In this document: in pieces, positions 44,002-52,779 of the stretch
Layout: each line of letters starts with the position of its first letter
Position numbering within the stretch: the stretch's first letter is position 1
DNA from: Marinoscillum sp040218045
Lineage (GTDB): Bacteria > Bacteroidota > Bacteroidia > Cytophagales > Cyclobacteriaceae
Direction of reading: 5' to 3'
Assembly: GCA_040218045.1 (NCBI GenBank)
Contig: JAVJQA010000053.1
Location: 1 to 64,000 of the forward strand
DNA length: 64,000 nucleotides
Translations under genes and position numbers: made by a program
The notes under the pieces: model-generated
Seen by the model: only the letters and a program-made list of their open reading frames with translations
Databases searched by the model: none
What the model was told of the DNA's origin: nothing

Positions 44002-44723
44002 TCAGCATTTTTTTAAAAGAGGTGAATGAGTTTTTGGATTCCCTCATTGCATATGTAGTGATTGGAGTATTCCTGATCGGTATTGGCTTGATGATGTGGG
44101 TGTTTCCAGATACCAATATTCTCGATTATGGCTATGCGTCTATGGAGCCATTGTTTAGTCTGGGTCCCTATGTGTTTATGTTTCTCATTCCAGCCATTAC
44201 CATGAAGTCATTCGCTGAGGAGAAAAGGACTGGAACCATAGAGCTGTTACAAACTTTGCCATTTCGTGATTCACAAATTATTTTAGGTAAGTTTCTAGCT
44301 GGCTTCTTTCTGGTGTTCTTCTCTGTATTGCCCACACTGATTTACTATTTTTCACTATCCAGATTAGGTAACCCTGTGAATAATCTGGACACACCGGGTA
44401 TTATTGGTTCCTACATCGGGTTGATCTTACTGGGAGGTGTGTTCACAGCAATAGGCATATTGGCTTCAGCGCTTACGAATAATCAGATAGTTTCATTCAT
44501 TCTAGCAGCTTTCATCTGCTTCTTTTTTTACAGCGGTATCGACGCTGTTGCCGGGATTAATGTATGGTCTGACTGGTCTTATTACATTTCAGAAGTCGGG
44601 ATTTTGACACATTATGCATCCATTAGCAGAGGCTTAGTAGACTTGAAGGATGTGGTTTATTTTTTAAGTATGATTACAGTGATGCTCATGCTCACACAAT
44701 TAACCCTGGGATTGAGAAAATGA
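43998..44723 (+). CDS. gldF: gliding motility ABC transporter permease GldF
   Basis: The 241-residue protein is an ABC-2-type permease with six hydrophobic segments and the family signature KSFAEEKRTGTIELLQTLP between the second and third. It overlaps gldA upstream and gldG downstream (ATGA in both cases), giving a tightly coupled gldAFG operon. Confidence 0.93.
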   Translation: MISIFLKEVNEFLDSLIAYVVIGVFLIGIGLMMWVFPDTNILDYGYASMEPLFSLGPYVFMFLIPAITMKSFAEEKRTGTIELLQTLPFRDSQIILGKFLAGFFLVFFSVLPTLIYYFSLSRLGNPVNNLDTPGIIGSYIGLILLGGVFTAIGILASALTNNQIVSFILAAFICFFFYSGIDAVAGINVWSDWSYYISEVGILTHYASISRGLVDLKDVVYFLSMITVMLMLTQLTLGLRK

Positions 44724-46402
44724 GTGGAAAAGGCCAAAATACGGGTTTATTGCTAAGGTTCGGAATTGGTTTGATGTTGATCTGGCTTGCATTTCAGGTG
44801 GCCAATCGCTTTCAGGTTCGTTTAGACATGACCGAAGAGAAGCGCTACAGCATTTCTGAACCCACAAAGTCCTTATTAAATAGGATAGAAAGTGATGTTA
44901 TCGTGGAAGTCTTTTTGGCCGGAGAGCTTCCTTCAAATTTCATCAGGTTTCAAAAATCAATTAGAGAACTACTTGAGGAGTTTAGTGTTTACACACCGGG
45001 AAACTTTGATGTTCGTTTTGTTGACCCTGCTCAAGCCACTGGAACACAAGCCCGCAATCAATACTATCAGGGGTTGATCAACCAGGGTATTCAGCCAACT
45101 ACGCTGAACTATTCAAGTGATGGAAATAATACACAAAAACTAATATTTCCGGGTGCAATCATCAGTTATCAAGGCAAGGAACACGCTGTAAATCTACTTA
45201 AGGGCAATCGTCAGGGTGGCCCGGAGCAAATTATTAACCAGTCAATAGAAGGCTTGGAATATGAGTTTGCGAATGCATTGAAGCAACTGGAGAGTTCCAG
45301 AAGAAAAAGGGTGGGCTTGGTCACTGGGCACAACGAGCCAGATACGTCTCAGCTCGCGGGACTAACAAATCTTGTATTGTCAAAATATGACCTGTTTCGT
45401 CTCAACCTGCCAGAGCGGACCACACCAATAACCGGCTATGATCTATTAATAGTTGCCAAGCCCACTACGGCATTTTCAGACGGAGAAAAGTATTTGTTGG
45501 ATCAGTTTATCATGAGTGGAGGGAGCGTTGCTTTCTTCCTGGACGCACTGAGGGTAAACATGGATAGCGCTTCTGGTGAAGGTACAGTGGCTATTCCATA
45601 TGATACCAAACTGGCTGATATGCTCTTCAAGTATGGTGTAAGGATGAATCAGGACTATGTGGTTGACCTGAATTGCGGAGACTTTCCTGTAGTGGCTGGT
45701 AACCTCGGTGATCAGCCACAAATTAGCATGCTTCCCTGGCCCTATTTTCCAATCATTACCAATTACGGGTCACATCCGGTTGTTAAAAATATGGATGCAG
45801 TGATGGTAAGGTTTGCCTCTACTATTGATACAGTAAAGGCTGCTGGTGTGAAAAAAACACCACTTATGATGACCTCAGCTAATAGCAAAGTACTTGGAGC
45901 ACCAATTACTGTGAGTTTTAACGGTCTGAAATCAGAGCTCTTGCCAGAGAAATTTCAGTCAGGACCTAAGGCTGTTGGGTATCTGCTCGAAGGCTCATTC
46001 ACTTCGCTTTATAAAAACCGTTTTCCTCCGGCTGGATTTTCCAGAAATGAAGTGATTGAAGATGGAGTAGCCAACAAAATAGCTGTGATTGCAGATGGAG
46101 ACCTCATCCGAAATGAGTTGAGTTTGGAGAATGGCAATCCGCTACCGATGGGCATGGATCCCTACAGCCAGCAGAAGTACGCCAACGAAGATCTTGTAAT
46201 GAATCTTATCGATTACCTGGTAGATGAAGATGGCCTGATTACCACCAGGGCAAAAGAAATTAAGATCCGACCATTGGATAAAGTCAAAATCAAACAAGAA
46301 CGAGTTCAGTGGCAGGTGATCAATCTTGTTACACCAATAATTGTTCTGTTGTTGTTTGGTCTGCTTAAAATGTATTTGCGAAAACGCTCTAATAAGTACT
46401 AA
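44720..46402 (+). CDS. gldG: gliding motility ABC transporter auxiliary protein GldG
   Basis: The 560-residue protein has an N-terminal membrane anchor (about 10-30), a large periplasmic ABC_transp_aux-type domain (LDMTEEKRYSISEPTKSLL, then the VGLVTGHNEPDTSQL region) and a C-terminal membrane segment (VINLVTPIIVLLLFGLL). This is the known GldG layout. It works with GldA and GldF at the inner membrane. The DUF4340 gene starts 2 bases after its stop. Confidence 0.93.
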   Translation: MSGKGQNTGLLLRFGIGLMLIWLAFQVANRFQVRLDMTEEKRYSISEPTKSLLNRIESDVIVEVFLAGELPSNFIRFQKSIRELLEEFSVYTPGNFDVRFVDPAQATGTQARNQYYQGLINQGIQPTTLNYSSDGNNTQKLIFPGAIISYQGKEHAVNLLKGNRQGGPEQIINQSIEGLEYEFANALKQLESSRRKRVGLVTGHNEPDTSQLAGLTNLVLSKYDLFRLNLPERTTPITGYDLLIVAKPTTAFSDGEKYLLDQFIMSGGSVAFFLDALRVNMDSASGEGTVAIPYDTKLADMLFKYGVRMNQDYVVDLNCGDFPVVAGNLGDQPQISMLPWPYFPIITNYGSHPVVKNMDAVMVRFASTIDTVKAAGVKKTPLMMTSANSKVLGAPITVSFNGLKSELLPEKFQSGPKAVGYLLEGSFTSLYKNRFPPAGFSRNEVIEDGVANKIAVIADGDLIRNELSLENGNPLPMGMDPYSQQKYANEDLVMNLIDYLVDEDGLITTRAKEIKIRPLDKVKIKQERVQWQVINLVTPIIVLLLFGLLKMYLRKRSNKY

Positions 46403-46404
46403 CG

Positions 46405-47304
46405 ATGCATAAGCAAAATAGAAACTTACTTTTTGTTTTCCTGGGTCTTGCCCTGGTCAATGTGTTGTTCCTTCTGGTTGGAGACTCATTTAGAGGCGTG
46501 TCATTTGATGAGGATAAATTTGTGGTTAATGACACCACCAACATTTTTAGTATACAAATAGGAGACAATGAGCTCAAAAAACTAGATGGAGAATGGATAG
46601 TCAATGATACCTATCCGGTAGACCAATCATTAAAGCGCGTACTGTTCCTAATCATGCAGCGCGTTCAGGTAAAGAAACCAGTAGATGTTGAGCTGACGAA
46701 TGCGATTGAAGTAAAAATCGCAGGTGAAGATCCTTTGAGCTTCACGGTTAGTGGCAATCCAACCAAAACGAAGACCTATTTTTCTCTGGAGGGTAAAGAT
46801 GAGGTGTATGAAGTGGAAATACCCGGATATAAAGAATATGTAGGTGGCATATTTGAATTGAACGCAGATCAGTGGAGAGACCGTTTGGTAATGAATGAAA
46901 GCTGGCGAACGATTCAGGTGCTTACTTTGGATTATATGGATCCGGAAATTGACGATGTGAAAATCACGTTTGATAAGGACTTTTTTCTGGTAGAAGACAT
47001 TTCACCAATAGATTCCAATTTGGTAGTGAATTATCTTAATCAATTTCAATATTTTCAGGCAAACGAGTGGGTGAGCAAGGGGAGATTTCCAAAATATGAC
47101 TCACTTTCGGTAAAACCACCACTTGCTACGTTGACCATAGAATCCATTAATGATGAGGTACCCTACATCTTAGAAATATTCCCTAAAATGCCTGGAGAGC
47201 GGTTTTTCCTGGTAAAGTTGTATGATCAATCAATGTTGGTAATTGATGATCGCAGGATGGTAAATATCCTTTTGAGAAAGAATGATTTTTCAAATGAAGA
47301 CTGA
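46405..47304 (+). CDS. DUF4340-type membrane-anchored protein, linked to gldAFG
   Basis: An N-terminal membrane segment (about 7-25) is followed by 275 mostly beta-type residues with the DUF4340 pattern (FVVNDTTNIFSIQIGDNE, LKKLDGEWIVNDTYPVDQ, then repeats of the same kind). DUF4340 proteins are often encoded next to GldG-like ABC transporter auxiliary proteins. It begins 2 bases after gldG, so it is probably part of the operon and of the complex, though a motility role is not proven. Confidence 0.88.
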   Translation: MHKQNRNLLFVFLGLALVNVLFLLVGDSFRGVSFDEDKFVVNDTTNIFSIQIGDNELKKLDGEWIVNDTYPVDQSLKRVLFLIMQRVQVKKPVDVELTNAIEVKIAGEDPLSFTVSGNPTKTKTYFSLEGKDEVYEVEIPGYKEYVGGIFELNADQWRDRLVMNESWRTIQVLTLDYMDPEIDDVKITFDKDFFLVEDISPIDSNLVVNYLNQFQYFQANEWVSKGRFPKYDSLSVKPPLATLTIESINDEVPYILEIFPKMPGERFFLVKLYDQSMLVIDDRRMVNILLRKNDFSNED

Positions 47305-47340
47305 GCTGGCAGTTAGTCTTTAAATCTCAACTTTTGTTCT

Positions 47341-47348
47341 TAAATTTG
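47341..47348 (+). promoter_or_regulatory. candidate -7 box of dnaN
   Basis: TAAATTTG fits TAnnTTTG and lies 25 bases before the dnaN ATG, so dnaN may have its own promoter behind the gld operon. No clear -33 box is present. Confidence 0.4.
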
Positions 47349-47373
47349 ACGCCCAATTGAAATCTCGACACGA

Positions 47374-48498
47374 ATGAAATTTATAGTATCATCTTCCTAT
47401 CTACTTAAGCAATTATCAGCGATAAATGGTGTAATCACTACCAATCCGGTAGTACCTATTCTTGAGAATTTCTTATTCGAAATTAGTGACGGAACATTGA
47501 CCATTACTGCTTCAGATTTGCAGACAAGTATGATCACTGAGCTGGAAGTAGAAGCAAAGGAAGATGGCAATATTGCTATTCCTGCTAAGATACTTTTGGA
47601 GACCTTGAGAAACCTGCCAGAGCAACCGGTAACATTTTCAATTGACCCAGATACTTATAGCATCGAGATCAATTCTGACAATGGTAGATACAAACTGTCT
47701 GGTGAGAATGCAACCGATTTCCCTAAGATACCAACGGTAGCAGATGGATATGCTGTGAACATGTCCTCTGGTGTGCTGGCTCAGGCAATCAATAGCACGA
47801 TCTATGCAACCAGTAACGATGAGTTGAGACCAGCTATGACTGGTGTTTATATTAAGTTGGATGAAACCAATACCACCTTTGTGGCCACAGACAGTCACCG
47901 ACTGATTAGATACAGAAGGGTGGATATTGCTTCTGACATGTCACACAATATGATCATTCCGCGAAAGGCACTTACCTTGCTTAAGGCAACTCTCCCTTCA
48001 GAGAATACCAATGTGAACCTTGAGTTTAATGCGTCAAACGCTTTCTTCAATTTCAACAATGTGAAGATGATTTGTCGATTGATCGATGAGCGTTTCCCGG
48101 ATTATGAGAATGTGATTCCTTCGGACAACGAAAACTCAATGAATATCAATAAAGGAGAGCTTTTGAGCTCTTTGAGGCGTATTGCGATCTATGCCAACAA
48201 AACGACTCACCAGGTTCGGTTGAAGATTACTGGTAGCGAGCTAATGATCTCTGCGGAGGATCTTGACTTCTCCAATGAGGCAAACGAGCGTCTGTCATGC
48301 GAACATGATGGAGAAGATATTGAAATTGGTTTCAATGCCAAGTTTTTGATTGAGATGCTCAACAATATGGATGCGGACGAAATCACTTTGAAACTTAACG
48401 CGCCAAACAGGGCCGGAATCATTCTTCCCGTGGAGCAGGATGACAATGAAGACATCCTATTGCTGGTGATGCCAGTAATGCTCAATAATTACGTATAA
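47374..48498 (+). CDS. dnaN: DNA polymerase III beta sliding clamp
   Basis: The 374-residue protein has the three-part clamp layout and the usual start KFIVSSSYLLKQLSAINGVI. The middle part has FVATDSHRLIRYRR, and the end (LLLVMPVMLNNYV) is the expected C-terminal pattern. It encircles DNA and tethers the replicase. It follows the gld operon by 69 bases and is ended by a strong hairpin terminator. dnaA is not in the window. Confidence 0.97.
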   Translation: MKFIVSSSYLLKQLSAINGVITTNPVVPILENFLFEISDGTLTITASDLQTSMITELEVEAKEDGNIAIPAKILLETLRNLPEQPVTFSIDPDTYSIEINSDNGRYKLSGENATDFPKIPTVADGYAVNMSSGVLAQAINSTIYATSNDELRPAMTGVYIKLDETNTTFVATDSHRLIRYRRVDIASDMSHNMIIPRKALTLLKATLPSENTNVNLEFNASNAFFNFNNVKMICRLIDERFPDYENVIPSDNENSMNINKGELLSSLRRIAIYANKTTHQVRLKITGSELMISAEDLDFSNEANERLSCEHDGEDIEIGFNAKFLIEMLNNMDADEITLKLNAPNRAGIILPVEQDDNEDILLLVMPVMLNNYV

Positions 48499-48521
48499 GG
48501 AGGGTTAAAAAATTTACTTAG

Positions 48522-48549
48522 AACCCAATCAGCCTGGTTGGGTTTTTTT
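48522..48549 (+). terminator. rho-independent terminator after dnaN
   Basis: A stem AACCCAA/TTGGGTT with a 9-base loop is followed by a run of T residues, 24 bases after the dnaN stop. The rest of the 278-bp gap to the next gene holds no other feature that I can support. Confidence 0.8.
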
Positions 48550-48776
48550 ATGTCAATACTGCTCATGGAGCCATGGTGAACCTGCACTTCTATCCAATTT
48601 TTACATGAACGGTCGTTAAATTTTGTGAATTTCGAACTTATAATCTTCACATGATGTAATTATGCTGATTCCAATTTTATATTCATAATGCTGTGATTTT
48701 TACAATTTTATGAATGAGGCATTAGGGATGTTACTAATAGAATGGTTATAACCTGAATAAAGAAAAATACTCAATT

Positions 48777-49475
48777 ATGCGAAAATTACTGGTTCTTTCT
48801 GCTTTGCTTTTAGTGAGCGTGGTTAGTTGGTCACAAATGAATATAGACGAAGTGATCAATGTGATAGATGACCCCACTGTGATAGCTCAGCACGAAACAG
48901 AACAACTACTGAAAACGACCGATCTAAAAGGTGAGGTTTATTCTTTGAAATCACCTTCACTTGCTGTGTTGAAATCTGTCTCTGGCAATAAGTACATGGC
49001 AAAACTTAACTATAACCTTGGAACCAACCAGATTGAGCTATATGGCGGTAATCAGACGTTTGTTTTCGACTCAAAATTTGTAGAAAGGATAGAGACTGTA
49101 GATTCTACTATAGTTAAAACTGTTTTCGAAAATTCTTTGAACATGCCCGGCACCAATAACCCTCAAGCGATTGTAGAGGTACTGGTTGAGGGCAATCTTA
49201 ACCTGATTAAAGTGGACGAGGTGTCTAAGTCTCAGGCTGTATACAATGATAGACTTGGAGCTGGACTGCAGTCGGGACAGTTACTGACCAAAACGTACTA
49301 CTACTTGTACGATGGTGAAGAATACTCTGAAGTTAATAAGAAAAAGGACGTTTTGAACAGAATGGCTGATAAGCAGGGTGAGATCAAAGAATACATCAAG
49401 GTAAATGTGCTCTCTATGCGTAACCCAAAACACGTATCATATGTAGTGGATTACTACAATAAGATTTCGAGCTAG
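48777..49475 (+). CDS. hypothetical exported protein
   Basis: The 232-residue product has a signal peptide (1-19, ending SWSQ) and a mixed body without cysteines or a recognisable domain (KGEVYSLKSPSLAVLKSVSG, YGGNQTFVFDSKFVERIE). It is probably periplasmic or outer-membrane associated. I do not recognise a family. It is flanked by a terminator upstream and is convergent with the TonB operon. Confidence 0.7.
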   Translation: MRKLLVLSALLLVSVVSWSQMNIDEVINVIDDPTVIAQHETEQLLKTTDLKGEVYSLKSPSLAVLKSVSGNKYMAKLNYNLGTNQIELYGGNQTFVFDSKFVERIETVDSTIVKTVFENSLNMPGTNNPQAIVEVLVEGNLNLIKVDEVSKSQAVYNDRLGAGLQSGQLLTKTYYYLYDGEEYSEVNKKKDVLNRMADKQGEIKEYIKVNVLSMRNPKHVSYVVDYYNKISS

Positions 49476-49525
49476 TGTCCAGGCATTCTTTCTTTTAATA
49501 TCCTGAGGTCTGAATTTTAGTGCTT

Positions 49526-51685
49526 CTAAAGACTAATGTTATAAGTTTGGGTTGAATAAACTGGGAGTCCATCCGAATCCACCCCTTCAAAAATCACTAA
49601 GAACTCGCCGGAAATGTCGTTGTGCAGCCATTCTACCTGCTCGCTTTGGTAGGGATTGATTTCAACCTTGTTTTTGTAATAAATCAATGGGTTGTAAATA
49701 GGCCAGTTATTCGTGGGAGGTTCGAACGCTACTGTAGAAGACTTGTAGGGCAGCTGACCGATGAGTGTCACCTTGTTTGGATTGATGGAGGATTGTATAT
49801 CCTCTGTCGTTCTAAGCTTCACTACCCCATACTTACCTAGTCTACCATAGGCATTCAGAGTCTTCTGGTGATTGGCGATTCCGAAATAGAAGAGCTTTTT
49901 TGAGTCCAAGGTAAAGACAGTCTTAGAATCGAAAACCGGAATGTCATTGATAATAAATGTGGGATCGCCACCATCAAGGAATTCTCGATATTCATCATCA
50001 AAAACCCGTATTACTTTCTCACCTTTTCTACGTCTTACAGCCAAACCAGGCATCAACTCGGTTACAGCTTCTTCCATTGTCTCAAATTTGTAAAATTCCG
50101 TGAGGTCTCTTTCAAAGTCGATGGGCAATTGAAATCCCCTCAATTCCTGGTCCCGTTTTCTGGGGGATGGGTAGTATTGATTGATCTTCGATAATTTTTC
50201 ATATGATTCTTTGTGCTCACCGGAGAGAAGAGGCCTCTCTGAACCCACGAACTCAGGTGTTTTGGTATTAAGCTTTATTTTATTGTCTAACGGATCATCT
50301 TCCTGAAAAACCTGATAGAAAAACTGAAGCGAATCTCTAAAATCAAAGTACATTTTGTAGTCAAATTCCCTGCTTTTGACATAGGACTCAGTTATTAGAT
50401 TATGAGGTGGGCTGTACAGCACTAGCAACACTGAATCTCTGATTTCACGCTCAAATTTGAAATTACTCATAGGAAAGTTATTGAAATTGAAGGTTCCTGG
50501 ATGCAATGGTTGAGGGTCGATTCCGATTAAATATCGATTAGCTAAATCATAGTCTTTACGTATTAGAGCACTAACTACTCCGGGATTAGATTGAGCTATA
50601 CTCTCAGGAAGCAGTGTTTTTACAAGCAATGAACTGGAATGCTGATCGGTTCTGGTCATATTCATTGGTATGACCTTGATACTTCCCTTTATTGCGGTAT
50701 TGGATGAATTTTTTATTCTTAATGTGACTTGAGATCGTGGTGCGGCATCAGAGATGCTCAATTTGATCTCCTGTCTATCCGAGGGAACTATGAGCGATTG
50801 ATGATACAGGGTTTCTTCAGACTCATTGTCGGTAATCCTAAGGGCTGCCATTCCGGGGTAAAGGTCTTTGAAAGAGTACCTGATCAATGCGTAAGGATTG
50901 GTACTTAGATCTGGCTGTGCTTCGAAGGTTTTACCATGATTGGTAAACTTTACGTCTAAAATCCTGCCATTTTGGAGAGAGTCGTTTTTGGCTATTCTAA
51001 CTTCTACATATCCTTTGAATTCATTGATAGACGAAGATATACAGTAGCCAAACTTTTTAGGAGATGTTTCTGGTACTATTGTAATTGTATCTGTTTCATT
51101 CCACAAAAGGAAACTCAAGGTTGTCTGCTTATAATTGGGCTTATACAAGAATGTACCAATCCCCCACTGGTCAGTGGATATCGAATCAGTAAAGACACTG
51201 TCCATAGAGGTGAGAAAATACCGCTGATTTGGTTTCGATTTCAATTTAAAAACACTGGCACAACCACAGACCAGTTGACTTCCTTGCGAAGAAATTGTAC
51301 CTGTCTGGCTATTGTCGTCTGTCTCAATTGGAGGATTTTGTCCAATATAGATCGTTTCTCGCAAGGTCTGAGAAGAACCAATCGGCACCACTATATCATA
51401 ATACCCCTCTTTAACTAAGTCACTTATGGGTGAAAGGGCGGAACCATGTCCGTTAATAATATTTAGTTGGAAGGTTTTATATAGTTGATTATTTGAACCT
51501 ACTAAGTAGACGGTCTCAGATACCTTATCAGGAACAGGTTTACCAACAATCCAGGCTTCAAGTAAAATATTATCGCCTGGGAAATAGAAACTTCGATCCG
51601 TTCGGAGTATAGCTTGTGAATGAACGGTCAAGCTTAACAAGACTGCTACTAACAAAACGGGTATTAGTGTGAGGAATCTTCTCAT
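49526..51685 (-). CDS. MG2/plug-like exported protein, last gene of the TonB operon
   Basis: ATG at 51685 shares a base with the DUF4249 stop (TAATG) and gives RRFLTLIPVLLVAVLLSLTVHSQ as a signal peptide. A start at 51697 is also possible. The N-terminal part (about 25-115) resembles a macroglobulin MG2 domain (FYFPGDNILLEAWIVGKP). The C-terminal part (about 560-640) has a TonB-plug-like look (PTFIINDIPVFDSK, LGKYGVVKLRTTED). Such proteins accompany TonB receptors in Bacteroidota. The exact role is unknown. Confidence 0.7.
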   Translation of the reverse strand: MRRFLTLIPVLLVAVLLSLTVHSQAILRTDRSFYFPGDNILLEAWIVGKPVPDKVSETVYLVGSNNQLYKTFQLNIINGHGSALSPISDLVKEGYYDIVVPIGSSQTLRETIYIGQNPPIETDDNSQTGTISSQGSQLVCGCASVFKLKSKPNQRYFLTSMDSVFTDSISTDQWGIGTFLYKPNYKQTTLSFLLWNETDTITIVPETSPKKFGYCISSSINEFKGYVEVRIAKNDSLQNGRILDVKFTNHGKTFEAQPDLSTNPYALIRYSFKDLYPGMAALRITDNESEETLYHQSLIVPSDRQEIKLSISDAAPRSQVTLRIKNSSNTAIKGSIKVIPMNMTRTDQHSSSLLVKTLLPESIAQSNPGVVSALIRKDYDLANRYLIGIDPQPLHPGTFNFNNFPMSNFKFEREIRDSVLLVLYSPPHNLITESYVKSREFDYKMYFDFRDSLQFFYQVFQEDDPLDNKIKLNTKTPEFVGSERPLLSGEHKESYEKLSKINQYYPSPRKRDQELRGFQLPIDFERDLTEFYKFETMEEAVTELMPGLAVRRRKGEKVIRVFDDEYREFLDGGDPTFIINDIPVFDSKTVFTLDSKKLFYFGIANHQKTLNAYGRLGKYGVVKLRTTEDIQSSINPNKVTLIGQLPYKSSTVAFEPPTNNWPIYNPLIYYKNKVEINPYQSEQVEWLHNDISGEFLVIFEGVDSDGLPVYSTQTYNISL

Positions 51686-52779
51686 TAGTCTATCCAAAAA
51701 GAGGGTTTTTGGTTCGTACTTCCAGGTATTTTAGAGCAGTCATCTTTTATGCTATCAGATGGCACTCTTATACCCAGTTCGTTTCTATCAATGAAAATAC
51801 TCTTCTCAACTACCGATGATGCACTGAATATGCCCCACACCAGTTCATTCTCATTATTAATGTTTTTGATGTTGCTCTCGATTTGCGCAGATGGCACCGC
51901 GAAAAGGGTGCTTTCAGATTCTTCCTGATCTGCTATTAATTTCCAGAAGGCGTATACGTCCTGATTTATAGAATGCTGAAGCACATTTACATATAACTTG
52001 GAATCGAAATAGTTGGCGTTTACAGGTAGAGAAAAGATTTGGCTGTTAATGAGATTTCCATTTACATACTGGTCAGAAAGTGGAACCAACGGGTTTTTAG
52101 TTCCTTTATCAATCCAGCAATCACAACATTCACAAAATGGCACACTACAGGGGAGTGGGGAAATGATCCTCATCCCATTTTGTACTGTTGAGTATAACTC
52201 TGGAAATGTTTTAACCTGAGCTACACCTTCCCATTTCCAGAGATAGTAATTCTGCTCTTCCTGCTTATCAACTAGCTCCACATAAAAATCAACATAAGGT
52301 ACTTCGTTGATGGTCTCGCCAACAAATGACTTCCGATAGGTGAGCTCATAATAGACAGTGTCAATCTCCGGTACTGGCTTGATTGTCTGTATGCTTGACT
52401 GGTAGATGTTTTCTCCTATTTCTACTGTGAGAAAATAGCTTTGATTGAGCATGCCTGCAATGCCATTTGGGCTGGTTCTGTATTTTCCAGGGCTTACAGG
52501 ATTGAGTTGCTCAGACCTACCTGCCAGATCACTAATGGTCACAATGGCACTGTTTACGGCAGTTGTGGCGATGTTGCCGATGGAGTTGTTAAAGGGTACA
52601 GTTTTATATACTTCTACGTTATAAGGACCGCTTCGGTCGGTGATTTCCCCATAGATTACATATTGAGATTCCTCTTCTTCTATTTCGAAAGGAATTTCCG
52701 TAATACAAGAGGAAGTGACTGCCGAGAATATCAAGGCAATTATAGGAGTGAGTGTTCTAATATTTGGTGTATTTGTCAT
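51685..52779 (-). CDS. DUF4249 lipoprotein
   Basis: The lipobox TSSC marks a lipoprotein, and the body matches DUF4249, a family encoded beside TonB receptors (IEEEESQYVIYGEITDRSGP, VNSAIVTISDLAGRSEQL, GIAGMLNQSYFLTVEI). A cluster of five cysteines in twelve residues (CSVPFCECCDCW) lies at about residues 212-223. It is the third gene of the operon: it overlaps the propeller lipoprotein gene by four bases and shares a base with the next. Confidence 0.88.
   Translation of the reverse strand: MTNTPNIRTLTPIIALIFSAVTSSCITEIPFEIEEEESQYVIYGEITDRSGPYNVEVYKTVPFNNSIGNIATTAVNSAIVTISDLAGRSEQLNPVSPGKYRTSPNGIAGMLNQSYFLTVEIGENIYQSSIQTIKPVPEIDTVYYELTYRKSFVGETINEVPYVDFYVELVDKQEEQNYYLWKWEGVAQVKTFPELYSTVQNGMRIISPLPCSVPFCECCDCWIDKGTKNPLVPLSDQYVNGNLINSQIFSLPVNANYFDSKLYVNVLQHSINQDVYAFWKLIADQEESESTLFAVPSAQIESNIKNINNENELVWGIFSASSVVEKSIFIDRNELGIRVPSDSIKDDCSKIPGSTNQKPSFWID

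Noticed and set aside
48497..48506. AAGGAGG directly after the dnaN stop, a strong Shine-Dalgarno-like sequence
   Set aside because: No start codon follows within a useful distance, and the terminator comes next, so it is not a gene start.
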